From assembly GCA_945873105.1 (NCBI GenBank), contig CAMCBW010000011.1, positions 1 through 64,000 on the forward strand: a DNA stretch of 64,000 nucleotides. The letters are read 5' to 3'. Positions within the stretch are counted from its first letter, which is position 1; every line of letters starts with the position of its first letter. This document shows positions 26,899 through 36,760 of this stretch, in pieces. A program made the translations under genes and the position numbers. The notes under the pieces were generated by a model that worked only from the letters and a program-made list of their open reading frames with translations, did no database searches and was not told the origin of the DNA. The DNA is from Tangfeifania diversioriginum. Lineage in GTDB: Bacteria; Bacteroidota; Bacteroidia; Bacteroidales; Prolixibacteraceae.

Positions 26899-28218
26899 TT
26901 TTACTTCTTCATCGTTGTCCGAAAACAGATCCCCAAACTGCTGGTTGAACCATTTCGAGATGGATTCGCGCTCAGCCTTTTTCACCTTACCGGTGGCACG
27001 TTTTTCGGGGTTTTGCGCTACGGATACCGGCGGCTGCACTATTTCGGATTGCAGTGGAAGCTCAGGTTCATCGTCAAATGAAAATAGATCCTCCTGCACA
27101 GATATGCCCAACGGCTCGTTCTCTACCGGTTGGATGAACGCTTCGTTTGCCTGGGGAACCTCTTCTACTACCGGCAAAACAAACAGGTCGGCACTTACTT
27201 TCTCAGGTGCAGAGATCGAGGATCGAATCGGGCTTGGATCGTGCTCGAAACCGGTGGCAATGATCGTTACGCTGATCTTGCTCCCCAAGGAGGGATCATA
27301 GCCATTCCCCCAGATGATGTTGGCATTGTCGCCTGCCTCCTGCTGAAGGTAATCTATGATCTGACCTATTTCACCCATCCGGACCTCATCATCTCCGGAG
27401 ATGATGTTTAGCAGGATGTTTCCAGTTCCAAAGATGTTGTTGCTGTCAAGCAGCGGAGACTGCAATGCATCCTCAACAGCCAGGAATGCGCGGTTTGGTC
27501 CCTCTGCAAAACCTGTTCCCATGATAAAGACGCCACTGTCGCGCATCACGGTATTCACATCGGCAAAGTCAATGTTGATGTTCCCATGCAGGGTGATGAT
27601 CTCGGCACACCCCTTCACTGCCGTACAGACAATGTCATCTGCCTTGGCAAAGGCCTCCCGGGCAGGAAGCTCCCCGTAGACCTTGTGGAGGTTCTCGTTG
27701 CTGATGACCAGCATACAATCTACATACCGGTCGAGCTTCATGATACCTTCCCTGGCCTGTTCGTACCTGAGTTTCCCCTCCTTTTTAGAGGGCATTGTTA
27801 CCACGGCAATTGTCAGGATATCCAAATCACGGGAGAGTTGTGCAATGATGGGTGCGGCCCCTGTACCGGTACCTCCGCCCATTCCGGCGGTAATGAAGAC
27901 CATCTTGGTTCCTGCCTCAAGGATCTGTCTCACCTCCCCTAAATTCTCGATAGCTGCCTGCTCCCCTTTCTTTGGGGCATTGCCTGCTCCGCGACCCTCG
28001 GTGAGGGTAACCCCCAGCTGTATCTTCACCGGCACCTTGCTGTTGGCAAGTGCCTGGGCATCAGTATTACAAATCACAAAATCAACACCGGCAATACCAT
28101 TTTGAAACATGTGGTTAACAGCATTGCTGCCACCACCACCCACTCCGATAACCTTGATAATGGAGTTGTATTGGTGCTGAAATCCAAATGATAACAGATC
28201 GTCAACTTTATTTTCCAT
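26896..28218 (-). CDS. ftsZ: Second FtsZ paralogue with divergent tail
   Basis: This 440-residue FtsZ follows ftsA directly. Its GTP-binding motif GGGTGTGAAP and T7 loop (NIDFADV) are intact, so it should bind and hydrolyse GTP. The C-terminal tail differs from the other copy: an acidic linker ends in RESISKWFNQQFGDLFSDND, which is not the IPAF-type FtsA-binding peptide. It could be a regulator or a co-polymer of the canonical FtsZ, as seen for tandem FtsZ pairs in archaea and plastids. That role is inference. Its stop codon is contained in the repeat hairpin. Confidence 0.93.
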   Translation of the reverse strand: MENKVDDLLSFGFQHQYNSIIKVIGVGGGGSNAVNHMFQNGIAGVDFVICNTDAQALANSKVPVKIQLGVTLTEGRGAGNAPKKGEQAAIENLGEVRQILEAGTKMVFITAGMGGGTGTGAAPIIAQLSRDLDILTIAVVTMPSKKEGKLRYEQAREGIMKLDRYVDCMLVISNENLHKVYGELPAREAFAKADDIVCTAVKGCAEIITLHGNINIDFADVNTVMRDSGVFIMGTGFAEGPNRAFLAVEDALQSPLLDSNNIFGTGNILLNIISGDDEVRMGEIGQIIDYLQQEAGDNANIIWGNGYDPSLGSKISVTIIATGFEHDPSPIRSSISAPEKVSADLFVLPVVEEVPQANEAFIQPVENEPLGISVQEDLFSFDDEPELPLQSEIVQPPVSVAQNPEKRATGKVKKAERESISKWFNQQFGDLFSDNDEEVK

Positions 28219-28232
28219 TTGAAATGTCTTAA

Positions 28233-29549
28233 TTATTTTTGCTCGGTCTCATCAAACAGACCATCGAAGCTATCCTTGACCTTTCCTACCAGGTCGTAGA
28301 GACTCCTCGATTTCTTCTTCACCGGCGCTACCACCGGTTGCGGTGCCTCCTCCTGCACTACCGCATCGACCATCCCGGCAGGATATTTCTGGTTTCTGGA
28401 ATTGTGTAATCCATGAATCAAAATACCCAGCAGGTTTGCTGAACCTGGCGTGGTCAGCTGTTCATTGAACAGTTGCTCCTTCATGGCCACATTGGGTTTT
28501 CCATATCTGACGTCAAGTCCGGTCATGTAACTCACCATCTTGTCAAGACCATTCAGGTTAGACCCATTTCCTGTCAGCACAATCCCGGCGCCAAGCTTGT
28601 CCATGTATCCCGTTGATTCGAGCTGGAAATTGACCCATTCCAGGATCTCCTCCACCCTGGCTTGTATGATCCCTGCCAGACTCCGGAAAGAAATCTCCTT
28701 GCCGGGCCAGCCCTCCACTTCAGGAATCTGGGCAACCTTGTTATCGGGTGCGAGTTCTGTCATGGCAAATCCGCAATTCACCTTTACCATCTCCGCATGA
28801 CGGGGTATGATGTTACACCCTTCCCGGATATCGTTGGAAATCACATTACCGCCAAAAGGAAGTTCAAGCGCCAGCCGCAGCTTGTTCTCATAATAGAGGG
28901 AAATACCGGTGGTACCGGCCCCCATGTCTAGCAATACCACGCCTGCCTCCTTTTCATCCTGTGAAAGACAGACGGTTCCCTGTACGAAAGGATTGATGAA
29001 AACTGCGGCCACCCCGTAACCGGCCTTCTCGATGGCACGTGTAAGGTTCTTTTCATAATTCTCTGAAGCGAGAACAATGTTAAACCGGGCATCGATTCTT
29101 CGGCCGGCAATTCCCACAGGCTTGCTGATTTCAAGTTCACCATCGACCACATATTCGGTGGGTACCAGGTGGTAGATCTTTTCACCAGGCTGTATGGCAT
29201 GGCGCCGTGCCTCGTCCGCCAACCCCTTGACAATTGCCTGTGTCACCTCATTGCCCTCCGTCATCCGGTAACAGGAATAGGGCCGGTTGCCAATTTTCTG
29301 ACCTGAAATACCCGCATACAATTTTCGGATCTTCAGATTGGTTGCCTGCTCCAGGATGGAGATTGCCCTGCGAATGGATTCCGCGGCTTCATCGATGTTT
29401 ACCACTACGCCATTGCGCACACCCTGGGTTGGCACCTCGCCAAAAGCCAAAATATCCAGCTTGTTGTCGGGAGTAAAACGTCCCAGAATCGCTCTGGTGT
29501 GACTGGTACCAATGTCAATGGCAGCAGCCAATTCTCTTGTCTGGCTCAT
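28233..29549 (-). CDS. ftsA: Cell-division protein FtsA
   Basis: This 438-residue actin-like protein tethers FtsZ to the membrane. The phosphate loops AAIDIGTSHTRAILG and LLDMGAGTTGISLYY and the adenosine motif VLTGNGSNLNGL are present. A variable linker leads to a C-terminal amphipathic helix (LYDLVGKVKDSFDGLF), the membrane-targeting segment. The frame is open to 29618, inside ftsQ, but the ATG at 29549 lies five bases after the ftsQ stop and gives the normal N-terminus (MSQTRELAAAID). Confidence 0.96.
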   Translation of the reverse strand: MSQTRELAAAIDIGTSHTRAILGRFTPDNKLDILAFGEVPTQGVRNGVVVNIDEAAESIRRAISILEQATNLKIRKLYAGISGQKIGNRPYSCYRMTEGNEVTQAIVKGLADEARRHAIQPGEKIYHLVPTEYVVDGELEISKPVGIAGRRIDARFNIVLASENYEKNLTRAIEKAGYGVAAVFINPFVQGTVCLSQDEKEAGVVLLDMGAGTTGISLYYENKLRLALELPFGGNVISNDIREGCNIIPRHAEMVKVNCGFAMTELAPDNKVAQIPEVEGWPGKEISFRSLAGIIQARVEEILEWVNFQLESTGYMDKLGAGIVLTGNGSNLNGLDKMVSYMTGLDVRYGKPNVAMKEQLFNEQLTTPGSANLLGILIHGLHNSRNQKYPAGMVDAVVQEEAPQPVVAPVKKKSRSLYDLVGKVKDSFDGLFDETEQK

Positions 29550-29554
29550 CTCTT

Positions 29555-30307
29555 TTACCTTTTTAAACAGATTACAAGATTGTTGTACGATAGATTGATG
29601 GATTTGTACAAAGTCCATCCTCCATATTTAAAGCCCTCCTTGTAGAGTGCTTTTAAGTTTCTCAGCTTCGCCTGGTAATTGTCGGGCGATCCAAAATTTA
29701 TCACCTGGTCGCCAATCCTGGGGACCATGGTCAAATTTCCATTTTCCCCCACATGAATCTGATCTATCTGTGCATTCAGAAAAGGATCCTTCTTGATGTA
29801 GGTAACCAACGGCAATATTTTTTTCCGTGCAAATTCATAGGGAACAACACCCGAGACGATCAACACCCGCGGCGTATAGTTGGGTGTCCAGTCTATGCTC
29901 TTGCCCAAACCGTCCATGTAGTAATCACGTCCCGGAACATCGACCCTGAATTCAGCTTCACGCTGCCGGATACGGACCACGACTGCGCCCTCTCCGGGCT
30001 TTCCCTTACCAACAATCGAGGGGAAAACGGTAACCTCTTCGATTGCCTTTATTTTACGCAAACCATCCTCAATCTTGCGAAGATCAATGTGGTCGAGATT
30101 CTTTCGGAGGATATTCGGATAATTGTTCAGTACCCAGCCTCTGATCTCTTTGCTGCGGAGGAACTGATTTTGAATGGAATCGGTTATCTCCACCCTGACT
30201 TCGGTACAAACGATCTTGTTTCGTTCGTAGATGGTAAACCCCAACGATAGAAATACTACCGCAAGGACCATACCCCAGATGAGAAGATTCCCAATTTTCC
30301 TAAGCAT
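29555..30307 (-). CDS. ftsQ: Cell-division protein FtsQ
   Basis: This 250-residue bitopic inner-membrane protein of the divisome has a short cytoplasmic start, one helix (about residues 8-26) and a periplasmic part with a POTRA-like domain (about 35-115) followed by a beta domain. It is recognised mainly from position (murC-ftsQ-ftsA) and topology, because FtsQ sequences diverge in Bacteroidota. It should bridge FtsL and the septal synthases. Its start overlaps the end of murC by eight bases. Confidence 0.9.
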   Translation of the reverse strand: MLRKIGNLLIWGMVLAVVFLSLGFTIYERNKIVCTEVRVEITDSIQNQFLRSKEIRGWVLNNYPNILRKNLDHIDLRKIEDGLRKIKAIEEVTVFPSIVGKGKPGEGAVVVRIRQREAEFRVDVPGRDYYMDGLGKSIDWTPNYTPRVLIVSGVVPYEFARKKILPLVTYIKKDPFLNAQIDQIHVGENGNLTMVPRIGDQVINFGSPDNYQAKLRNLKALYKEGFKYGGWTLYKSINLSYNNLVICLKR

Positions 30308-31688
30308 CTTTTCCCCCTTTCAGGTAGCCAACGATTGGGTTGACCAGACGGTCGATGTCGCCAGCACCCAAGGTAAGCAATATATCCAACTTGTAATCGT
30401 CCAGAATAGCCGGAAAATCCATTGCCGAGCATCTTCTTTTTGATTTCAGCTTCATTTTATCCAGGATCATCCCTGCATCCACCCCCGGAATTGGCTCCTC
30501 CCTGGCCGGATAGATCTCCATCACCAGTGCTTCATCCAGCAAATCCAGACTCTCGGCAAAGCCATCCACAAAATCACGGGTACGCGTAAATAGATGAGGC
30601 TGAAATATTCCTGTTATTTTCCTGCCGGGATAGAGATGCCTGACCGAACGGATGGTTGCTTCCAGCTCTCGCGGATGGTGACCATAATCGTCGATGTAAA
30701 CACGCTTTCCATCGTTGTACCGGATGTCGAACCGACGCTCAACCCCTTTGTAATTCGGGACTGATGCGACAATCTCCTCTCCTGTCACCCCATTCAGCAG
30801 TGCCAATGCCATGGCAGCCGTCAGGTTTTCGACATTCATCATCCCCGGATAATGTAACGTGATCCCCTCCAGGATCCCAAAGGGTGATTCCAGGTCAAAA
30901 TGATAGGCTCCATCCTTTACTTCAATGTGGATGGCCCTGAAATCCGCCTCTTCAGAGGCTGAATAGCTAAAATAGTGGATACCGGTATTCCAGGAACGGT
31001 CAATCTCCACTCCCTTGCGGTACAACAATACGCCACCTTCCCGGATCTGGCCGGTAAAAATGGCAAAAGCCTCTACCAAATTGGCAGCAGTTCCATAAAT
31101 ATCCAGGTGATCGGGATCCATCCAGGTGATGACAGCCATCTCAGGGAAGAGTCGCAGGAAGGAGCGGTCAAACTCATCCGCCTCAGCGACCATGAGGTTG
31201 CTGTCATTGGCAGGCAGCAACAGGTTGGTTCCATAATTGCGCGAAAGGCCGCCCATGAAAGCGATGCAGTCGACGTGAGATTCCTTCAGCAAGTAAGCCG
31301 TCATGGTGGTTACAGAGGTCTTGCCATGTGTTCCTGCTATTGCCAGGCAACACTTGTCGCGGCTCAAGGCCCCCAGTACCTCAGAGCGCTTGAGGATGGT
31401 AAAGTTGTTTTGGCGCAACCAAGCCAGTTCAGCAAAATGCTCAGGCACAGCCGGTGTAAAAATAATCATGGTACGTTCCTTTTCGGAAAGTGAGGGCACC
31501 AAAAACAGGTCATCCTTGAAATGGACAGGAATACCTTCGGCAACCAACTCATCCGTCAGGGGTGAGGGGGTCTTGTCGTAGCCTGAAACCTGTTTGCCTG
31601 CAAAATGAAAATAGCGGGCCAGGGCACTCATGCCGATTCCCCCGATTCCCAGCAGGTAAACCTGATCTATTTTATCTGTTTCAACCAT
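30300..31688 (-). CDS. murC: UDP-N-acetylmuramate-L-alanine ligase
   Basis: This 462-residue cytoplasmic ligase adds the first amino acid of the peptidoglycan stem. The N-terminal Rossmann motif GIGGIGMSALA, the ATP loop GTHGKTSVTT and the central EADEFDRSF and DPDHLDIY segments are all present, with the C-terminal domain ending normally. It overlaps ftsQ by eight bases and murG by eight bases, so translation of the three is probably coupled. Confidence 0.97.
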   Translation of the reverse strand: MVETDKIDQVYLLGIGGIGMSALARYFHFAGKQVSGYDKTPSPLTDELVAEGIPVHFKDDLFLVPSLSEKERTMIIFTPAVPEHFAELAWLRQNNFTILKRSEVLGALSRDKCCLAIAGTHGKTSVTTMTAYLLKESHVDCIAFMGGLSRNYGTNLLLPANDSNLMVAEADEFDRSFLRLFPEMAVITWMDPDHLDIYGTAANLVEAFAIFTGQIREGGVLLYRKGVEIDRSWNTGIHYFSYSASEEADFRAIHIEVKDGAYHFDLESPFGILEGITLHYPGMMNVENLTAAMALALLNGVTGEEIVASVPNYKGVERRFDIRYNDGKRVYIDDYGHHPRELEATIRSVRHLYPGRKITGIFQPHLFTRTRDFVDGFAESLDLLDEALVMEIYPAREEPIPGVDAGMILDKMKLKSKRRCSAMDFPAILDDYKLDILLTLGAGDIDRLVNPIVGYLKGGKDA

Positions 31689-32793
31689 TTTTATCCTTTA
31701 ACAATGATACAATTACCGCTACAATATCGTTGGTTGCATTCGGAGTTCCCATCTTTTTCATCTCCAACGAAAGGCTTTTCAGTCGTGGCTGGTCTTTGAC
31801 CAGCGCCAGCGCATCCTCTACCAGCTTTACCTCCACTTCATCATCCCTGAGGAGCACTGCAGCTCCCTGGTCTGCCAGGGCACGGGCATTGGCAGTCTGG
31901 TGATCTTCCGCCACATTCGGGGACGGCACCAGTATCGCAGGCATCCCCAGGACACACAACTCACTGATGGTGCCGGCTCCAGCCCTGGATATCACCAGGT
32001 CTGCTGCCGCAAAGGCGAGGTCCATGCGCTGGATGAATTCCAACAAATGAACATTCCCGGCAGGGTTTTGAGCAAGCTCCTGCTTCAGCTCCTGGTAATA
32101 GAATTTTCCGCTCTGCCAGAGAAACTGAACTCCTGACTCCCGGATCAGTGAAAGTTTGGAGCGAATTCCCCTGTTCAGGGTCCGTGCACCCAGACTTCCT
32201 CCTACCACAAGGATTACCGGCAAGGTGCTATCCAAACCGAAGAATTGAAATGCCTCTTCCCGTTTCCCCTCCAGACCTTCCAGCCCTTTGCGGATTGGAT
32301 TTCCGGTGAAAACGATCTTCTCCTTTGGAAAGAACCGCTCCATATTTTGGTAGGCCACGCAGATTTTGCTTGCCTTTTTACCGAGCAATTTGTTGGTAAC
32401 CCCGGCATAGGAGTTTTGCTCCTGCAAGAGGGTCGGAATACCCATACGGGTGGCAACTTTCAGGACTGGGCCACTTGCATAGCCACCAACACCTATAACG
32501 CAATCCGGTTTGAAATTCTTTACCACAGTTCTGGCCTTCCACAAGGAGGTCAACAGCTTGGGAAGGAAAAGCAGGTTGCGCAAGATTTCACCCCGGTGAA
32601 AACCGGCCACCGGCAATCCGATGATCTTGAATCCAGCCGCCGGCACCTTCTCCATCTCCATCTTTCCCTCTGCTCCCACGAAAAGAATCTCCGCATCGGG
32701 AAGCCGTTTTTGCAGCCCTTCGGCAATGGAGAGTGCAGGAAATATATGCCCTCCTGTGCCTCCTCCGCTGATGATGAACCGATGGTTATTCAT
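31681..32793 (-). CDS. murG: UDP-GlcNAc transferase MurG
   Basis: This 370-residue GT28 glycosyltransferase converts lipid I to lipid II on the inner face of the membrane. The glycine-rich loop GGGTGGHIFPALSIAEGL opens the protein; the donor-binding region includes GGSLGARTLN and ISRAGAGTISEL, followed by LVPSPNVAEDHQTANA. Length and domain order are normal. It lies 15 bases after ftsW and overlaps murC. Confidence 0.97.
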   Translation of the reverse strand: MNNHRFIISGGGTGGHIFPALSIAEGLQKRLPDAEILFVGAEGKMEMEKVPAAGFKIIGLPVAGFHRGEILRNLLFLPKLLTSLWKARTVVKNFKPDCVIGVGGYASGPVLKVATRMGIPTLLQEQNSYAGVTNKLLGKKASKICVAYQNMERFFPKEKIVFTGNPIRKGLEGLEGKREEAFQFFGLDSTLPVILVVGGSLGARTLNRGIRSKLSLIRESGVQFLWQSGKFYYQELKQELAQNPAGNVHLLEFIQRMDLAFAAADLVISRAGAGTISELCVLGMPAILVPSPNVAEDHQTANARALADQGAAVLLRDDEVEVKLVEDALALVKDQPRLKSLSLEMKKMGTPNATNDIVAVIVSLLKDKNG

Positions 32794-32808
32794 TTTTTCC
32801 GTTCCAAA

Positions 32809-34029
32809 TTAATTTTCAATGTTTGATACCAGGAGCTCTTCCTCCGAAAGCTCCTCCTCTTCTTGCTCAATGGCATCCTGTTTGAGCAGTTCAGACTGAT
32901 TTTCTGCACTGATACTCAGCAAAAAGCCAAAAATTATCGCCGTAAAAATCTGGGATGTTCCACCCCAGCTGATCCAGGGCAGCGGCTGACCGGTGACCGG
33001 AATGGCCCCCGAAGAAACCCCCATGTTGACCAGTGCCTGGAGTAGCAGCATCGTCACTGCCCCCGTAGCCAGAAAGAGCGGGAAGGTTCGTTTACATGCC
33101 TTGATGATCATGAGACCCCTGGTGAGAATGATCAGGTAGAGCAAGATGATAAAGGCCGCAAAGAAGAGACCGTACTCCTCCACAATGATCGCAAATACAA
33201 AATCGTTGTAGGCTGCACTCATGCGATTGGCAATGTCACCCTTCCCAATTCCTACCCCGAGGAATCCACCGTTGTAGATGGCAATTTTTGCAAATTCATC
33301 CTGGGTCAAACCCTCCTCCCGTTTGGGATCTTTCCCGGTAATGTAACGGTCTACCCGGTTAAAGACGGTCTCCACCCTCGTTCCTTTGTAAATGATCTCC
33401 GGTAAAGATTTCCGGATTAGAAACATAGAGGAAAAAAATATGGCTGCTGCCAGGAAGATGCCTGCCAGGTACCTCATGGGAATTTGGCCCACAAACATCA
33501 TGATAAAGGCTGTAGCCAAAATCAATACCGCCGAAGAAAAATTTACGATCACCAGCAGGAAGGCAAGAACCCCGACACCTCCCAGAATTTTGAAAAAAGT
33601 GGCTCCGCGCGACTCCATGCTCTCCCCCATGTTTGACAACATCCGGGCAACCCACATGATGACGGCCACTTTGGCCAGCTCTGCAGGTTGGAAACTGATA
33701 AATCCAAGCGGAATGGTCCGACCGGAACCTCTTCCAATCAAAATCCCAATGATGACAAAAACCATGGCAGAAATGAGGGCCAGATTGGCATATTTGTTGT
33801 ATTTCTTGATGTTCAGGTATTTAATCATGATCAAAATGACCATGAATCCAACCAATTGGAACACCACCTGACGGAAAATATAATAGGAGGTATTTCCATT
33901 CAAACGCCTGAATGCCAATGCACCTGTCGAACTGAATACGACCAGCAGGGAGATAAACGACATTACAAATATGACCAACCATATTTTTCTGTCGCCCTTT
34001 AACCTGTTGATGTAGTCAGTGAATTTCAT
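32809..34029 (-). CDS. ftsW: SEDS glycosyltransferase FtsW
   Basis: This 406-residue SEDS-family polymerase has about ten transmembrane helices. It assembles septal glycan strands from lipid II with FtsI as partner. SEDS features include GRGSGRTIPLGFISFQPAEL near residue 100, the large periplasmic loop with FVFAIIVEEYGL, and VNMGVSSGAIPVTGQPLPWI near the end. The C-terminal tail is acidic (EQEEEELSEEELL). A gap of 131 bases separates it from murD, the longest in this operon, in which I see no promoter box. Confidence 0.95.
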   Translation of the reverse strand: MKFTDYINRLKGDRKIWLVIFVMSFISLLVVFSSTGALAFRRLNGNTSYYIFRQVVFQLVGFMVILIMIKYLNIKKYNKYANLALISAMVFVIIGILIGRGSGRTIPLGFISFQPAELAKVAVIMWVARMLSNMGESMESRGATFFKILGGVGVLAFLLVIVNFSSAVLILATAFIMMFVGQIPMRYLAGIFLAAAIFFSSMFLIRKSLPEIIYKGTRVETVFNRVDRYITGKDPKREEGLTQDEFAKIAIYNGGFLGVGIGKGDIANRMSAAYNDFVFAIIVEEYGLFFAAFIILLYLIILTRGLMIIKACKRTFPLFLATGAVTMLLLQALVNMGVSSGAIPVTGQPLPWISWGGTSQIFTAIIFGFLLSISAENQSELLKQDAIEQEEEELSEEELLVSNIEN

Positions 34030-34160
34030 GGTAATGTCTCCCTTTTATGACTTGCTGTTTATGCTAACTATGATACTGTAATACAAACAATTGTTGAAGA
34101 TATCCTACTATTTTTTTTATGCCAGAATCCTAAATCCTGCGAGGAGGATTCATGGTTCCC

Positions 34161-35501
34161 TCAAAGATTTCTAACGGCCTCCTTGAATTGCCGGCCGCGG
34201 TCTTCGTAGTTCTTGAACAGGTCAAAACTTGCACAAGCCGGAGAAAGCAAGACAGAATCCCCTTTGGATGCAAGGAAATAGGAGCTGCGAACTGCTTCAG
34301 ACATGCTCTTGGTATCCACCATTTCAATACCGGTATCTTTGAAGGCTGCCACAATTTTGCTGTTATCCACCCCCAGACATACAATTGCCTTCACCTTCTC
34401 CTTCACCAAATCCATCAATTGACTGTAATCATTGCCTTTGTCTGTTCCGCCGACAATCCATACAACAGCGGTTGACATACTCTCCAGTGCATACCACACA
34501 GAGTTGACATTGGTCGCCTTTGAGTCATTGATGAACTCGATCTCATGTACCCGCATGAACCGCTCCAGCCGGTGCTCCACGCCCTGAAAGTCGCTCAGGC
34601 ACTCCCTGATTGACTCCTTCCGAAGCTTGAGCACCATGCCTGAAATTCCGGCGGCCATTGAGTTGTTCATGTTGTGTTTCCCTTGCAGGGCCAGTTCTTG
34701 AATTGTCATATTGAAAATATTATTGGATACATTTAGTACTATTTGATCTCCATCGACCCAACCTCCCTCGGTCAGGGAATGGGCAATTGAAAAGGGCAGC
34801 AGCTTGCTTTTCAGTGTTCTTTTTGCCAGCTCTGCAGCAATGACCGGATCATCATCGTTGAAAATGAAAAAGTCATCTGCCGTTTGATTTTGAACGATCC
34901 TGAACTTGGAATCCGTGTAGTTCTGCATTTGGTAATCATATCTATCGAGATGGTCGGGAGTGATGTTGGTCAAAACAGCCACATTGGCCCTGAATTCAAA
35001 CATCCCGTCCAGCTGAAAACTGGAGATTTCGAGCACATAAAATTCAAAATCCTCCTCCGCTACCTGACGTGCAAAACTCTTCCCGATGTTGCCGGCCAAT
35101 CCTACCCTCAATCCTGCTCTTTTCAGCAGGTCGTAGGTCATCAGGGTGGTGGTGGTTTTACCGTTGCTCCCGGTGATACAGATGGTGGTAGCATTGGTAT
35201 ACCTGCCGGCCAGTTCGATTTCAGAGATCACCGGAATACCTGCCTGCACGAGCGATTTCACCAGTGGGGCTTTGTCCGGAATACCTGGACTCTTGACCAC
35301 CAGGTCGGCATTCAGGATCAATTCGGGAGTATGACGCAACTCTTCATAGGGAATGTTGTGCTCCTCCAGCTCGGTTTTGTATCCGGGCTGAATGGCCCCA
35401 AGATCCGAAACGAAGGTCTCAAATCCCTTTGCCACACCGAGGATTGCGGCTCCAACACCACTCTCACCCGCACCCAGCACCACCAACCGCTTTTTAGACA
35501 T
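34161..35501 (-). CDS. murD: UDP-MurNAc-L-Ala:D-Glu ligase
   Basis: This 446-residue cytoplasmic ligase adds D-glutamate to the stem. The N-terminal Rossmann segment GAGESGVGAAILG, the ATP loop GSNGKTTTTLMT and the C-terminal INDSKATNVNS motif are intact. Length is normal. It starts three bases after the mraY stop codon region, within the same leftward operon. Confidence 0.97.
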   Translation of the reverse strand: MSKKRLVVLGAGESGVGAAILGVAKGFETFVSDLGAIQPGYKTELEEHNIPYEELRHTPELILNADLVVKSPGIPDKAPLVKSLVQAGIPVISEIELAGRYTNATTICITGSNGKTTTTLMTYDLLKRAGLRVGLAGNIGKSFARQVAEEDFEFYVLEISSFQLDGMFEFRANVAVLTNITPDHLDRYDYQMQNYTDSKFRIVQNQTADDFFIFNDDDPVIAAELAKRTLKSKLLPFSIAHSLTEGGWVDGDQIVLNVSNNIFNMTIQELALQGKHNMNNSMAAGISGMVLKLRKESIRECLSDFQGVEHRLERFMRVHEIEFINDSKATNVNSVWYALESMSTAVVWIVGGTDKGNDYSQLMDLVKEKVKAIVCLGVDNSKIVAAFKDTGIEMVDTKSMSEAVRSSYFLASKGDSVLLSPACASFDLFKNYEDRGRQFKEAVRNL

Positions 35502-35503
35502 AT

Positions 35504-36754
35504 CTATCTGATTTTAAGGGTTGCAATAGTTAAAACAGAAAGCACAATCCCGACAATCCAGAATCTTGTCACGATTTTAGCTTCGGGAAACCCCTTTTTC
35601 TGAAAATGGTGGTGAAGGGGGGCCATCAGGAAGACCCTCCTGCCTTCACCATATTTCCTCTTGGTGTATTTGAACCAGGCGACCTGTACCATGACGGAAA
35701 GATTTTCCACGAGGAAGATTCCACAAAGCAGCGGAATCAGGATCTCCTTCCGGATGATAATGGCAAAGACAGCCAGGATTCCTCCCAGGGAAAGACTGCC
35801 GGTATCGCCCATGAAAACCTGGGCCGGATAGGAGTTGTACCACAGGAATCCGATGCAGGCTCCAATGAATGCCGAGATAAATACGGTCAATTCACCAATG
35901 TACGGGATGTACATGATGTTGAGGTAACCGGCATAGATGAAGTTACCACTGAGGTAGGCGAAGATGCCCAGCGTCGTTCCGCTGATGGCTGAAACCCCTG
36001 TCGCCAGACCATCCAGCCCATCTGTCAGATTAGCCCCGTTGGAAACTGCCGTGATAATAAAGATGATGATCAGGGCGTAAAGGAACCAGACTACCTTGTC
36101 CGCATATTTTCCTGTAAAACCAACAAACCATTTGTAATCAAACTGGTGACTCTTGATAAATGGGATGGTGGTCTCCGTTGACTTCCGGTCGACCGTGACC
36201 TGGCGAACCTCTTTCTTCCCGGAAAGAGGATTGACCACCGTTTCAGTCTTCACCCTGCCGTTGGCCAAATGCACCTGATCCCGAACAATGACATCGTCGT
36301 TGAAATAGAGTGTACCGGCGACAATCAATCCCAGCATGACCTGGCCCATGATTTTAAACCTCCCGGCCAATCCCTGCTTGTCCTTTAAAAATACCTTGAT
36401 GTAGTCGTCTACAAATCCAATTGCCCCCAGCCAGATGGTAGAGATGATCATCAGGATGATGTAAACATTCTCGAGCTGTGCAAAGAGCAGAACCGGAATT
36501 AAAATGGAGGCCAAAATGATGATCCCTCCCATGGTAGGTGTTCCCTTCTTTTGCATCTGACCTTCCAATCCGAGGTCTCTTATCTCCTCCCCGATCTGCT
36601 GCCTTTGCAGGATACGGATGACCTTTTTCCCCCAAATCGTTGAGATGAACAGCGCAGCTATTATTGCCATCGCTGAACGGAACGAGATGTACTCAAACAT
36701 CCGTGCACCGGGAATATCGAATTGTTCAAGATATTTGAAGAGGTAGTACAACAT
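35504..36754 (-). CDS. mraY: Phospho-MurNAc-pentapeptide transferase
   Basis: This 416-residue integral membrane enzyme makes lipid I from UDP-MurNAc-pentapeptide and undecaprenyl phosphate. About ten helices are predicted. The family motifs GTPTMGGI and GFVDDYIK (catalytic Asp pair), [10 protein letters not shown] and the terminal APLHHHFQ are all present. It is longer than the E. coli enzyme because of a loop near residues 165-200 (charged, [12 protein letters not shown]), usual in Bacteroidota. Confidence 0.97.
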   Translation of the reverse strand: MLYYLFKYLEQFDIPGARMFEYISFRSAMAIIAALFISTIWGKKVIRILQRQQIGEEIRDLGLEGQMQKKGTPTMGGIIILASILIPVLLFAQLENVYIILMIISTIWLGAIGFVDDYIKVFLKDKQGLAGRFKIMGQVMLGLIVAGTLYFNDDVIVRDQVHLANGRVKTETVVNPLSGKKEVRQVTVDRKSTETTIPFIKSHQFDYKWFVGFTGKYADKVVWFLYALIIIFIITAVSNGANLTDGLDGLATGVSAISGTTLGIFAYLSGNFIYAGYLNIMYIPYIGELTVFISAFIGACIGFLWYNSYPAQVFMGDTGSLSLGGILAVFAIIIRKEILIPLLCGIFLVENLSVMVQVAWFKYTKRKYGEGRRVFLMAPLHHHFQKKGFPEAKIVTRFWIVGIVLSVLTIATLKIR

Positions 36755-36760
36755 CGTTCA

